A stretch of 64,000 nucleotides of DNA from Pseudodonghicola sp048268305. Its GTDB lineage: Bacteria; Pseudomonadota; Alphaproteobacteria; Rhodobacterales; Rhodobacteraceae. The stretch is taken from assembly GCF_048268305.1 (NCBI RefSeq), contig NZ_JBLWVT010000001.1:558001-622000 (forward strand). Reading direction: 5' to 3'. Shown here in pieces: positions 47,447-55,234 of the stretch (its first letter is position 1; every line of letters starts with the position of its first letter). The translations under genes and the position numbers were made by a program. The notes under the pieces were generated by a model that searched no databases, was not told the DNA's origin, and saw only the letters and a program-made list of their open reading frames with translations.

Positions 47447-47820
47447 CGGCGCCGCCACTCCGCTGTCTGGGGGTGGTGGTGACCGATCGCGGTTCGCGCT
47501 ATGCGGTCACCGGGGCGCCGGTGCGAACCCGGGACGAGATCGACGCGGCGCTGGCGGCGCTGAAAACGGATCGCGCCTATGCCAAGGCGACGCATAACAC
47601 CTGGGCGGCGCGGCTGCCGACCGGCGCGCTGAAGGCCGATGACGGCGAGGCCGGCGCCGGCATGGTGATCCTGCGGATGCTGGAACGCGCCGGGCTCGAC
47701 GACCATCTGGTGGTGGTCACCCGCTGGTATGGCGGCAAGAAACTGGGCGGCGACCGGTTCCGCCGGGTCCAGGACGCGGTGCGCGCCTATCTCGAAACGA
47801 CCGGCCTGGCGGTGGATTGA
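47443..47820 (+). CDS. IMPACT/YigZ family protein
   Basis: The 125-aa protein carries the UPF0029/IMPACT motifs THNTWAAR, DDGEAGAG and VVTRWYGGKKLGG. Only the N-terminal IMPACT fold is present; the C-terminal ferredoxin-like half of full YigZ is missing. The function is unknown, though eukaryotic IMPACT regulates translation. It overlaps the M48 lipoprotein gene. Confidence 0.9.
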   Translation: MTAPPLRCLGVVVTDRGSRYAVTGAPVRTRDEIDAALAALKTDRAYAKATHNTWAARLPTGALKADDGEAGAGMVILRMLERAGLDDHLVVVTRWYGGKKLGGDRFRRVQDAVRAYLETTGLAVD

Positions 47821-47888
47821 CCTGCATCAAGGGGAAGCGATCGGGGATTCTGTAAGATGGGACCATGCCGACAAGGGAGGGCCCGAGG

Positions 47889-48152
47889 ATGCAGGATCGC
47901 GACCGCTTGAAGCGCCACGCCGCGCTGGTTGACCAGATGGCCGAAACTCTTGGCATCGATCTGGAAGAGGCGGCGCTGCAGGGTGCGCTGGCGATGGACG
48001 AAATCGCCGATGCGGTGCTGCGCTGCACCGGCTGTTCCGATCCCATGTATTGCGCGGGCTGGCTCGCCGCTCATGGCGGCGGTGCCGAACAGACGCCCGG
48101 CTATTGCCGAAACAAGGATTTGCTGGCGCGGCTTCGGCCCGGCGCCGCCTGA
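47889..48152 (+). CDS. DUF6455 family protein, copy 1
   Basis: The 87-aa protein has a helical N-terminus (LVDQMAETLGIDLEEAAL) and a Cys motif CTGCSDPMYCAGWL (C-x2-C-x5-C-x2-WL), with a further YCRN near the end. This matches the DUF6455 family, unknown function. The four cysteines could bind a metal or an Fe-S cluster. It is the first of three tandem paralogues on this strand. Confidence 0.82.
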   Translation: MQDRDRLKRHAALVDQMAETLGIDLEEAALQGALAMDEIADAVLRCTGCSDPMYCAGWLAAHGGGAEQTPGYCRNKDLLARLRPGAA

Positions 48153-48174
48153 CCGGGGAGGGTGAGGATCAAGG

Positions 48175-48456
48175 ATGACCGTTCTGGGCGAGGTGAGGGA
48201 ACACGTGCAGCTGGTGTCGCGCATGGCGCAGGCGACGGGGACCGATCTGGTCGGCGCCTATGAGGCCGGCGATCTGACGCAGGAGGCCTGGGCCGAGATG
48301 GTGCAGGCCTGCCGCGGCTGTGGCTGGGCGGGGGACTGTGGTGCCTGGCTCGATGCCCATGACCAGGTCGACCACGCGCCCAAGGACTGTCCGAACCAGG
48401 CCCGTTTCCTTGATCTGCAGGCGCTGGCGGCGCTGCGGATGCCCGAGGAGGCCTGA
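48175..48456 (+). CDS. DUF6455 family protein, copy 2
   Basis: The 93-aa protein is laid out like copy 1, with CRGCGWAGDCGAWL (C-x2-C-x5-C-x2-WL) and a later DCPN. It begins 22 bases after copy 1. Sequence identity outside the Cys motif is low, so the copies have diverged. Confidence 0.82.
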   Translation: MTVLGEVREHVQLVSRMAQATGTDLVGAYEAGDLTQEAWAEMVQACRGCGWAGDCGAWLDAHDQVDHAPKDCPNQARFLDLQALAALRMPEEA

Positions 48457-48459
48457 GCG

Positions 48460-48735
48460 ATGGATGGCGGCCCCATTCCCTCGGAAATGGACCGTCACTT
48501 CTGGCTGACCCGCTCGGTGGCGCGGGTGGCGGGCGTCAGCCTGACCCGCGCGATGGCCGAGGGTGGACTGAACGCCGATGAATACGTGCGGATGATCGAG
48601 CGTTGTCAGGTGGGCGGCTGCGAGACCGCCTGTGCCGATTGGCTGGCGGCGCAGACCGATTGGCCCGCCGCGCCGCCGCCGTTCTGCGCCCATGTCGAGA
48701 TTCTCGCCCGGCTCAGCCGGCGGCAGGCGGGCTGA
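48460..48735 (+). CDS. DUF6455 family protein, copy 3
   Basis: The 91-aa protein has CQVGGCETACADWL, where the Cys spacing has changed to C-x4-C-x3-C-x2-WL, and a later FCAH. It starts 3 bases after copy 2. The altered spacing hints at a changed or lost metal site. It is convergent with the CDGSH gene. Confidence 0.8.
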   Translation: MDGGPIPSEMDRHFWLTRSVARVAGVSLTRAMAEGGLNADEYVRMIERCQVGGCETACADWLAAQTDWPAAPPPFCAHVEILARLSRRQAG

Positions 48736-48742
48736 GCCGGGC

Positions 48743-48997
48743 TCAGAGCTTGGAATGCGTGCCGTCGCAGAACGGCGGCTTGCCGGTATGCTTGCAGCCG
48801 CAGAAGAACACTTTCTTGTCCTCCTCAGCGGTATATTTCACCGGCGAAAAGCCGGTGTCCTTGTGGCTGCCATCGCAGAAGGGCTGCTTGGCGCTGCGAC
48901 CGCAGGCGCACCAGAAATAGGTTTTCCCGGCGCTGACCTCGACCGGATAGGGGGCCTTCTGGGCGATGACGGGGTCTTTGGCGGGGGTGTCGGACAT
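48743..48997 (-). CDS. CDGSH iron-sulfur domain protein (two motifs)
   Basis: The 84-aa protein has two CDGSH-type 2Fe-2S motifs: CACGRSAKQPFCDGSH and CGCKHTGKPPFCDGTH. Each holds three Cys and one His. Such proteins transfer redox equivalents or clusters. The ATG at 48997 is preferred over a longer frame. It is next to three Cys-rich DUF6455 genes, convergent with them. Confidence 0.92.
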   Translation of the reverse strand: MSDTPAKDPVIAQKAPYPVEVSAGKTYFWCACGRSAKQPFCDGSHKDTGFSPVKYTAEEDKKVFFCGCKHTGKPPFCDGTHSKL

Positions 48998-49123
48998 TGG
49001 CTGGCTCCTCTGGCTGGCGACTGGTTGACCGCGGGGTGGTCGGACAGGCCATGCTGACAAGCCGGAGCGGGGTCGGTCAATGGCGGTGACGTCGCTGAGG
49101 CGGCTGTGGACAAGCCTGTGGGT

Positions 49124-49151
49124 AATATCGGCGAAATACTCCGCCGATATT
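49124..49151. repeat. 10-bp inverted repeat with an AAATACTC loop
   Basis: AATATCGGCG (49124-49133) and CGCCGATATT (49142-49151) flank the 8-base loop AAATACTC, whose reverse is GAGTATTT. It lies 45 bases after the rimO stop. It is a hairpin relative of the repeat family. Confidence 0.65.
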
Positions 49152-49196
49152 GAGAAAAGACAAGCTTTTGAGGGATGCTTGTGGAAAACGGGGGCC

Positions 49197-50591
49197 TTAT
49201 GCCTGCAAGAGACGACCCCAAAGATCGTATTCGCTGGCCTCTTCCACCTCGACCGTGACGATATCGCCGGGATTCAGCCCTTCGAAATCCTCGTCGATGA
49301 ACAGGTTGCCGTCGATCTCGGGCGCGTCGGCCATGGTGCGGCAGGTGGCGGCCTCGGCGTCCACCTCGTCGACGATGACCTGGCAGGTGGTGCCCACCTT
49401 TGCCTCGAGCTTGGCGGCGGAAATCGCCTGCGCCTTTTCCATGAAACGGTCCCAGCGGTCCTGCTTCACCTCGTCCGGCACATGGTCGGGCAGGTCGTTC
49501 GACCGGGCGCCCTCGACGTTCTCGTATTGAAAACAGCCGACGCGATCCAGTTGCGCCTCATCCAGCCAGTCGAGCAGCGTCTGGAATTCCGCTTCGGTTT
49601 CACCGGGATAGCCAACGATGAAGGTCGAACGCAGGGTGATATCGGGGCAGATCGCGCGCCAGGCGGCGATTTCCTCCAGCGTCTTGGCGGCGGCGGCGGG
49701 GCGCGCCATCCGTTTCAGCACATCCGGATGCGCATGTTGGAACGGGATGTCGAGATAGGGCAGGATGCCGTTGTCCGGATCGGCCATCAGCGGGATCAGG
49801 TCGCGCACATGGGGATAGGGATAGACGTAGTGCAGCCGCACCCAAGCCCCCATCTGCCCCAGTTCGCGCGACAGGTCGGTGATGTGACTGCGGATCTCGT
49901 GATCCTTCCAAGGGTTGCTGTCATACTTGCGGTCCAGCCCGTAGGCGCTGGTATCCTGCGAGATCACCAGAAGCTCGCGCACCCCGGCCTCGACCAGTTT
50001 CTCGGCCTCGCGCAGCACCGCGTGACCCGGGCGCGACACCAGCCGGCCGCGCATGTCGGGGATGATGCAGAACTTGCACTTGTGATTGCAGCCCTCCGAA
50101 ATCTTCAGATAGCTGTAGTGGCGCGGCGTCAGCTTGACGCCCGAGGCCGGCAGCAGGTCGATGAAGGGATCGGGATCGGGCGGCACCGCGCCATGCACCG
50201 CGTCCAGCACCTGTTCGTATTGATGCGGACCGGTCACCGCCAGGATGCGGGGATGGTGTTCGCGGATATAGTCGGGCTCCGCCCCGAGACAGCCGGTGAC
50301 GATGACCTTGCCGTTTTCCTGCAGCGCCTCGCCGATGGCGTCGAGCGATTCCGCCTTGGCGCTGTCAAGGAACCCGCAGGTGTTCACGATCACCGCATCG
50401 GCGCCGGCGTAATCGGCCGAGATGCCATAGCCTTCGGCCCTGAGCCGGGTCAGGATCCTCTCGCTGTCGACCAAGGCTTTGGGGCAGCCCAGCGACACCA
50501 TGCCGATGGTGGGCTGGCCGGCGCGCGGGCGGTCGGTCAGTTGGGCCTTGGGGGCGATGTCGGGGCGCAGGTTCGGCGGATTCGTGGTCAT
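49197..50591 (-). CDS. rimO: ribosomal protein S12 methylthiotransferase RimO
   Basis: RimO methylthiolates an aspartate of ribosomal protein S12. The 464-aa protein has the N-terminal UPF0004 cysteines (SLGCPKAL, NTCGFLDSA, TGCLGAEP), the radical-SAM cluster CNHKCKFC and a C-terminal TRAM domain. The ATG at 50591 is chosen; an in-frame ATG at 50600 is possible, and no strong Shine-Dalgarno is seen for either. Confidence 0.96.
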   Translation of the reverse strand: MTTNPPNLRPDIAPKAQLTDRPRAGQPTIGMVSLGCPKALVDSERILTRLRAEGYGISADYAGADAVIVNTCGFLDSAKAESLDAIGEALQENGKVIVTGCLGAEPDYIREHHPRILAVTGPHQYEQVLDAVHGAVPPDPDPFIDLLPASGVKLTPRHYSYLKISEGCNHKCKFCIIPDMRGRLVSRPGHAVLREAEKLVEAGVRELLVISQDTSAYGLDRKYDSNPWKDHEIRSHITDLSRELGQMGAWVRLHYVYPYPHVRDLIPLMADPDNGILPYLDIPFQHAHPDVLKRMARPAAAAKTLEEIAAWRAICPDITLRSTFIVGYPGETEAEFQTLLDWLDEAQLDRVGCFQYENVEGARSNDLPDHVPDEVKQDRWDRFMEKAQAISAAKLEAKVGTTCQVIVDEVDAEAATCRTMADAPEIDGNLFIDEDFEGLNPGDIVTVEVEEASEYDLWGRLLQA

Positions 50592-50761
50592 TGCGCGCAT
50601 ATAGTCCCGGCAGGGCGGTGTGGGAACTGTTTTCAACGCAAATCCCAAGGCAAATGCGCGATGGCTTGCCAGCGGCCGGGCGGCGCCTGACTGACGATTG
50701 CACCTGCGCCCCGAGGGGCTAGGGTGGGGTACAAATCATTGGTTCAGGATTGGGACGTGTC

Positions 50762-52693
50762 ATGAAGTGGATGTTCGGAATTCTCGGCGCCCTGGTGGTG
50801 GCGGTCATCATTGCGGGCCTGGCGCTTCTGATGCTGCCCTCGGAACGGATCGCCCGGATCGCCGCCGACCAGATCGAGGCGCAGACCGGTCGCAAGCTGA
50901 CCCTCACCGGCGGGCTCAAGATCTCCTACTGGCCGGTGCTGGGGGTCGAGACCGGGCCGGTGACATTGGCCAATGCCCCCTGGGCGGGGGAGGAGCCGAT
51001 GCTGCGCGCCGAGAGCCTGTCGATCGGTCTCGGCACCCGCGATCTGATCGCCGGGCGCATCCGGGTGACCCGCATCATCGCGCAAGCGCCGACATTGAAC
51101 CTCACCACCGACAAGACCGGGCGTGGCAACTGGATTTTCACCGATACCGCCGCCGGCGGAGCGCCGCAGACATCGGCCGGGGGCGGCAGCTCCACCCCGG
51201 TGACGCTGGAGCATCTGCAACTGACCGACGCGCGGCTGCGCTATGCCGCCGCCGGCACGGCGCCAATCGACCTTGGGCCGGCCGATCTCAGGCTCGACTG
51301 GCCGCAGGCCTCGGGGCCGGCCGATCTGACCGCGACGCTGACCTATCAGGCGGCCAGGATCGACATCTCGGCGCGGATCGCGGCAATGCAGGATTTCATC
51401 GACGGCAAGACGGTGCCGGTGGTGGCGAAGATCGGCCTCGCCGGGACGACGGTGGATTTCGAGGGCGAGGCCGATGTCTCTGGCGCCGCCTCGGGGCAGA
51501 TCGAGGGCAACAGCCCGGATACCGCCAAGCTGCTGGCGGCCCTCGGGGTCACTGGTGTCGACCTGCCCAAGGGGCTGGGGCGCACGGCGAGCCTGGCGGC
51601 GGGAGTGGACTTCATCCCGATGGACCGGCTGGCCCTGCGCGATCTGGCGATCACCGCCGATCAGAACAGCCTCTCTGGCGCCGCCGATGTCGATCTCTCC
51701 GGCACCGTGCCGCAGATCAGCGCCGATCTGACGGCCGGCACGCTCGATTTCTCCACGCTGGGCGGATCGGGGGCGGGTGGCAGCGGCGGCAAGGCCGGCT
51801 CGGGCAGCTCGTCTGGCTGGTCGCAGGCGCCGATCGACGCCAGCGCGCTGGGGCTGGCGAATGGCGCCATCAAGCTCTCCGCCCAGAGCATCCGCACCAG
51901 CGCGCTGACCCTGGGGCCGACCGAGGCGGCGCTGGCGCTTGATAACGCGCGGGCGGTGCTGCGCCTGACGCCGGCCAATCTCTTCGGCGGCAACCTCAGC
52001 GGCGAGCTGGTGGCCAACAATCGCAAGGGCTTCTCGGTCGCGGGCAATTTCAAGGCTGCCGATCTCGACACCAGCCAGATGCTCGCCGCGCTGGTGGGCA
52101 TCGACCGGCTCAACGGCAAGCTGCAGGCGGATGTGGAGTTTCTGGGGGCCGGGCAGTCGGTCGATGCGATCATGCGCTCGCTCTCCGGGCGTGGCAGCCT
52201 GACCATGGGGCGCGGGGTGATCACCGGCATCGACCTAGACAAGCTCTTCCGCTCCGGCGTGGTCTCGGGGGGCACCACCGTCTTCGACAGCCTGACCGGA
52301 AGCTATACGATCGCGGCCGGCAATCTGCAGAACAACGATCTGCTGCTGTCGCTCCCGAACTTCCAGGTGAAGGGCGCCGGGCGCGTCGGGCTGGGGGCGC
52401 GCGATCTCGATTACCTGGTGACACCGGTGGCCTTCAAGACCGACAGCAGCCAGGGGCTCGAGGTGCCGGTGCGGGTGACCGGCCCCTGGGCCGCGCCGAA
52501 GATCCGCCCCGATCTGGACGCCGCCACCAAGGCCAAGCTGGAGGAGCAGAAGGATGCTCTGGAGCAGAAGGCCAAGGATAAGCTGAAGGAAAAGCTGAAC
52601 GTGCAGCAGGGGCAAAGCACCGAGGACGCGGTGAAGCAGAAGCTCGAAGACGAGGCCAGGAAGGGCATCCTCAAGCTCTTGGGCGGCAACTGA
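50762..52693 (+). CDS. AsmA family inner-membrane-anchored protein
   Basis: The 643-aa protein has one N-terminal membrane helix (MFGILGALVVAVIIAGLALL) and then the AsmA-type periplasmic part, with GRKLTLTGGLKISYWPVLG near residue 45 and a C-terminal AsmA domain. AsmA-like proteins form grooves that carry phospholipids between membranes. A low-complexity Gly/Ser linker lies near residue 335-355. The ATG at 50762 is used. Confidence 0.9.
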   Translation: MKWMFGILGALVVAVIIAGLALLMLPSERIARIAADQIEAQTGRKLTLTGGLKISYWPVLGVETGPVTLANAPWAGEEPMLRAESLSIGLGTRDLIAGRIRVTRIIAQAPTLNLTTDKTGRGNWIFTDTAAGGAPQTSAGGGSSTPVTLEHLQLTDARLRYAAAGTAPIDLGPADLRLDWPQASGPADLTATLTYQAARIDISARIAAMQDFIDGKTVPVVAKIGLAGTTVDFEGEADVSGAASGQIEGNSPDTAKLLAALGVTGVDLPKGLGRTASLAAGVDFIPMDRLALRDLAITADQNSLSGAADVDLSGTVPQISADLTAGTLDFSTLGGSGAGGSGGKAGSGSSSGWSQAPIDASALGLANGAIKLSAQSIRTSALTLGPTEAALALDNARAVLRLTPANLFGGNLSGELVANNRKGFSVAGNFKAADLDTSQMLAALVGIDRLNGKLQADVEFLGAGQSVDAIMRSLSGRGSLTMGRGVITGIDLDKLFRSGVVSGGTTVFDSLTGSYTIAAGNLQNNDLLLSLPNFQVKGAGRVGLGARDLDYLVTPVAFKTDSSQGLEVPVRVTGPWAAPKIRPDLDAATKAKLEEQKDALEQKAKDKLKEKLNVQQGQSTEDAVKQKLEDEARKGILKLLGGN

Positions 52694-52702
52694 GGCCGAG
52701 GC

Positions 52703-52733
52703 GCCGACACGCGCCTGCGGGGCGCGTGTCGGC
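52703..52733 (+). terminator. terminator hairpin of the AsmA gene
   Basis: A perfect 13-bp stem, GCCGACACGCGCC with GGCGCGTGTCGGC, has a 5-base loop. It begins 9 bases after the stop. Confidence 0.75.
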
Positions 52734-52750
52734 AGTGATCTTGAGGGAGA

Positions 52751-52822
52751 GGGCGAGCAGGGGGCCAGGCCGGCGGTCTCGAGGCCCGGGCGCGCCCGGC
52801 CCCCTGCTCGCCCAAATACTCA
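52751..52822. repeat. 16-bp inverted repeat with a GAGTATTT-family element
   Basis: GGGCGAGCAGGGGGCC (52751-52766) is exactly complementary to 52798-52813. The right arm is directly followed by AAATACTC; on the minus strand this reads GAGTATTTGGGC, identical over 12 bases to the copy at 25561-25572. It lies in the gap between the convergent AsmA and pgm genes. Confidence 0.65.
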
Positions 52823-52880
52823 ACGGTCCGCAAAGCGGTCCAAGGCGCGCCGGGACGGGCTCCGGGCGCGCCCCGAGGGG

Positions 52881-54377
52881 TCAGATGGTCTGGTCGTATT
52901 CGCCGACGGCGGGTTCTGTCCGGATCACCGCGTCGATATCGGCGAAGATCGCGCGCATTTCCGCGTCGCTGTCCGAGCTTTCGCAGACCACCACCAGGTT
53001 CGGCGTGTTCGACGAGGCGCGCACCAGGCCCCAGGACCCGTTGTCGAGGATGACACGGGCGCCGTTGACGGTGACGACCTCCTTGATGGCGCGGCCGGCA
53101 AAGGGTTCGCCCGCCTTTGCCTTGGCCACCAGCTTGTCGACCAGCCGCTCCAGCACCTGATATTTCTCGGTATCGGCGCAATAGGGCGACATCGTCGGGG
53201 TCGACCAGGTCTTGGGCAGGGCTTTGCGCAGGTCGGACATCTTCATGTCCGGGTTGCGCTCCATCAGCTTGCAGATTTCGACCGCGACCCGCATGCCGTC
53301 GTCATAGCCACGCCCGATCGGCTCGGCCAGGAAGTAGTGGCCCGATTTCTCGAACCCCGCCAGCGCGCCCAGTTCGTGCACCCGGCGCTTCATGTGGCTG
53401 TGGCCGGTCTTCCAGTAATCGGCCTTGACCCCGTTCGCCTTCAGCTCGGGGTCCGAGGCGAAGAGACCGGTGGATTTCACATCGGCCACGAAGGTCGAAC
53501 CGGGATAGAGCTTGGACAGGTCGCGCGCCATGATCACGCCGACCTTATCGGCGAAGATCTCCTCGCCCTCGTCATCGACCACACCGCAGCGGTCGCCGTC
53601 GCCGTCGAAGCCAAGCGCCAGATCGGCGCCCGAGGCCTTCAGCGTGGCGGACATGTCATGCAGCATTTCCATCGCTTCGGGGTTCGGGTTGTAGTTCGGG
53701 AAGGTATAGTCGAGCTCGTTATGCGAGGGCACGACCTCGACGCCGATCCGCTCCAGCAGGGCCGGGGCATAGGCGCCGGCGGTGCCGTTGCCGGTGGCGC
53801 AGACCACCTTCAGCTTGCGGGTCATTTTGAAGTCGCCGACCAGATCGTCCATATAGGCATCCCAGACGCCATCGACGAATTCGTACTGGCCACCGTCGCG
53901 GGCGACACCTTCGCCGTTCAGCACGATTTCCTTCAGCTCGGCCATCTCGTCGGGGCCATGGGTGAGCGGCATGTTGAAGCCCATCTTCACCCCGGTCCAG
54001 CCGTTCGGGTTGTGCGAGGCGGTGACCATCGCCACTGCGCAGCCGCCCAGGTGGAAGGAGGAGAAATAGGCCATCGGGGTGATGCAGGGGCCGATGTCCT
54101 TGACGTGGATGCCGGCCTGCATCAGCCCCAGGATCAGCGCGTTCTTGATCGTCAGCGAATAGTCGCGATAATCGTTGCCGACCGCGATCACCGGGGCGAT
54201 CCCGTGCTTGATCATCTGGGTGCCAAGGCCGAGCCCCAGAGCCGTCATGCCCGGCAGGTTGATCTCTTCAGGATATTTCCAGCGCGCGTCGTATTCACGG
54301 AAGCCCGTGGGTTTGATCATCGGGGTCTTCAGAAAATTCCAGGTGTTCGGGGACACCTCATAAAGGGGCCGGGTCAT
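52881..54377 (-). CDS. phosphomannomutase/phosphoglucomutase
   Basis: The 498-aa protein of the alpha-D-phosphohexomutase family has the catalytic serine in TASHNPNGW, the metal loop DGDGDRCG and a sugar-binding motif near the C-terminus. It interconverts hexose 6- and 1-phosphates to feed nucleotide-sugar synthesis. It starts 19 bases after kdsA and is the last gene of the kpsT operon, so it probably supplies capsule precursors. Confidence 0.93.
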   Translation of the reverse strand: MTRPLYEVSPNTWNFLKTPMIKPTGFREYDARWKYPEEINLPGMTALGLGLGTQMIKHGIAPVIAVGNDYRDYSLTIKNALILGLMQAGIHVKDIGPCITPMAYFSSFHLGGCAVAMVTASHNPNGWTGVKMGFNMPLTHGPDEMAELKEIVLNGEGVARDGGQYEFVDGVWDAYMDDLVGDFKMTRKLKVVCATGNGTAGAYAPALLERIGVEVVPSHNELDYTFPNYNPNPEAMEMLHDMSATLKASGADLALGFDGDGDRCGVVDDEGEEIFADKVGVIMARDLSKLYPGSTFVADVKSTGLFASDPELKANGVKADYWKTGHSHMKRRVHELGALAGFEKSGHYFLAEPIGRGYDDGMRVAVEICKLMERNPDMKMSDLRKALPKTWSTPTMSPYCADTEKYQVLERLVDKLVAKAKAGEPFAGRAIKEVVTVNGARVILDNGSWGLVRASSNTPNLVVVCESSDSDAEMRAIFADIDAVIRTEPAVGEYDQTI

Positions 54378-54396
54378 CTTGATTGATCCTCAATCG

Positions 54397-55230
54397 TCAA
54401 ATTTCAATGGGGTTGGTCTTGGCCAGGGCGTCAAATCGCATCAGCGTGTCGATCAGGGCGCCCATCTGATCAAGTCGGATCATGTTCGGCCCATCCGAAG
54501 GGGAGCGGTCCGGATCCTCATGGGTTTCGATGAAGACGGCGGCGATGCCCAGCGATACCGCGGCGCGCGCCATCACCGGGGCGAACTCGCGCTGCCCGCC
54601 GGTCGAGCCGCCAAGCCCGCCGGGTTGCTGCACCGAATGGGTGGCATCCATCACCACCGGATAGCCGGTCTTGGCCATGATCGGCAGCGACCGCATGTCA
54701 GTCACCAGCGTGTTATAGCCGAAGGAGACACCGCGTTCGGTCAGCAGGATGCGGTCGTTGCCGGTGCTTTCCACCTTGGCCACCACATTCGCCATGTCCC
54801 AGGGCGCCAGGAACTGACCCTTCTTGATGTTGATCGCGGCGCCGGTGCGGCCGGCGGCAAGCAACATGTCGGTCTGCCGGCACAAAAAGGCCGGGATCTG
54901 CAGGATGTCCACCGCCTCGGCGGCGATGGCGCATTGTTCGGCGGTGTGCACATCGGTCAGCACCGGCACGCCAAAGGTCTGCCGGATGCCGTTCAGGACC
55001 TCGAGCCCGGCCTCGATGCCCATGCCGCGCGCGCCCCCAAGCGAGGTGCGGTTGGCCTTGTCATAGGAGGCCTTGAAGACATACTGCGCGCCGGCGGCGT
55101 CGCAGACTTCCTTCATCCGGCCGGCGATCATCTCGGCATGATCGCGGCTTTCCAGTTGGCAGGGGCCGGCGATCACGGTCAGCGGCAGGTCGTTGCCGAT
55201 CGTGAGACCGGCGACTTCGACATGTTTCAT
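54397..55230 (-). CDS. kdsA: 3-deoxy-8-phosphooctulonate synthase
   Basis: KdsA condenses PEP with arabinose 5-phosphate to Kdo 8-phosphate, for lipid A cores and for Kdo linkers of capsules. The 277-aa protein has IAGPCQLES near the N-terminus, the substrate loop KASYDKANRTS and the conserved THSVQQPGG. It starts 4 bases after the kpsE stop, which ties it to capsule export here. Confidence 0.96.
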   Translation of the reverse strand: MKHVEVAGLTIGNDLPLTVIAGPCQLESRDHAEMIAGRMKEVCDAAGAQYVFKASYDKANRTSLGGARGMGIEAGLEVLNGIRQTFGVPVLTDVHTAEQCAIAAEAVDILQIPAFLCRQTDMLLAAGRTGAAINIKKGQFLAPWDMANVVAKVESTGNDRILLTERGVSFGYNTLVTDMRSLPIMAKTGYPVVMDATHSVQQPGGLGGSTGGQREFAPVMARAAVSLGIAAVFIETHEDPDRSPSDGPNMIRLDQMGALIDTLMRFDALAKTNPIEI

Positions 55231-55234
55231 ATGA

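Noticed and set aside
52694..52880. CRISPR-like repeats
   Set aside because: The inverted repeats are single stem-loops between convergent genes; there is no regular repeat-spacer spacing.
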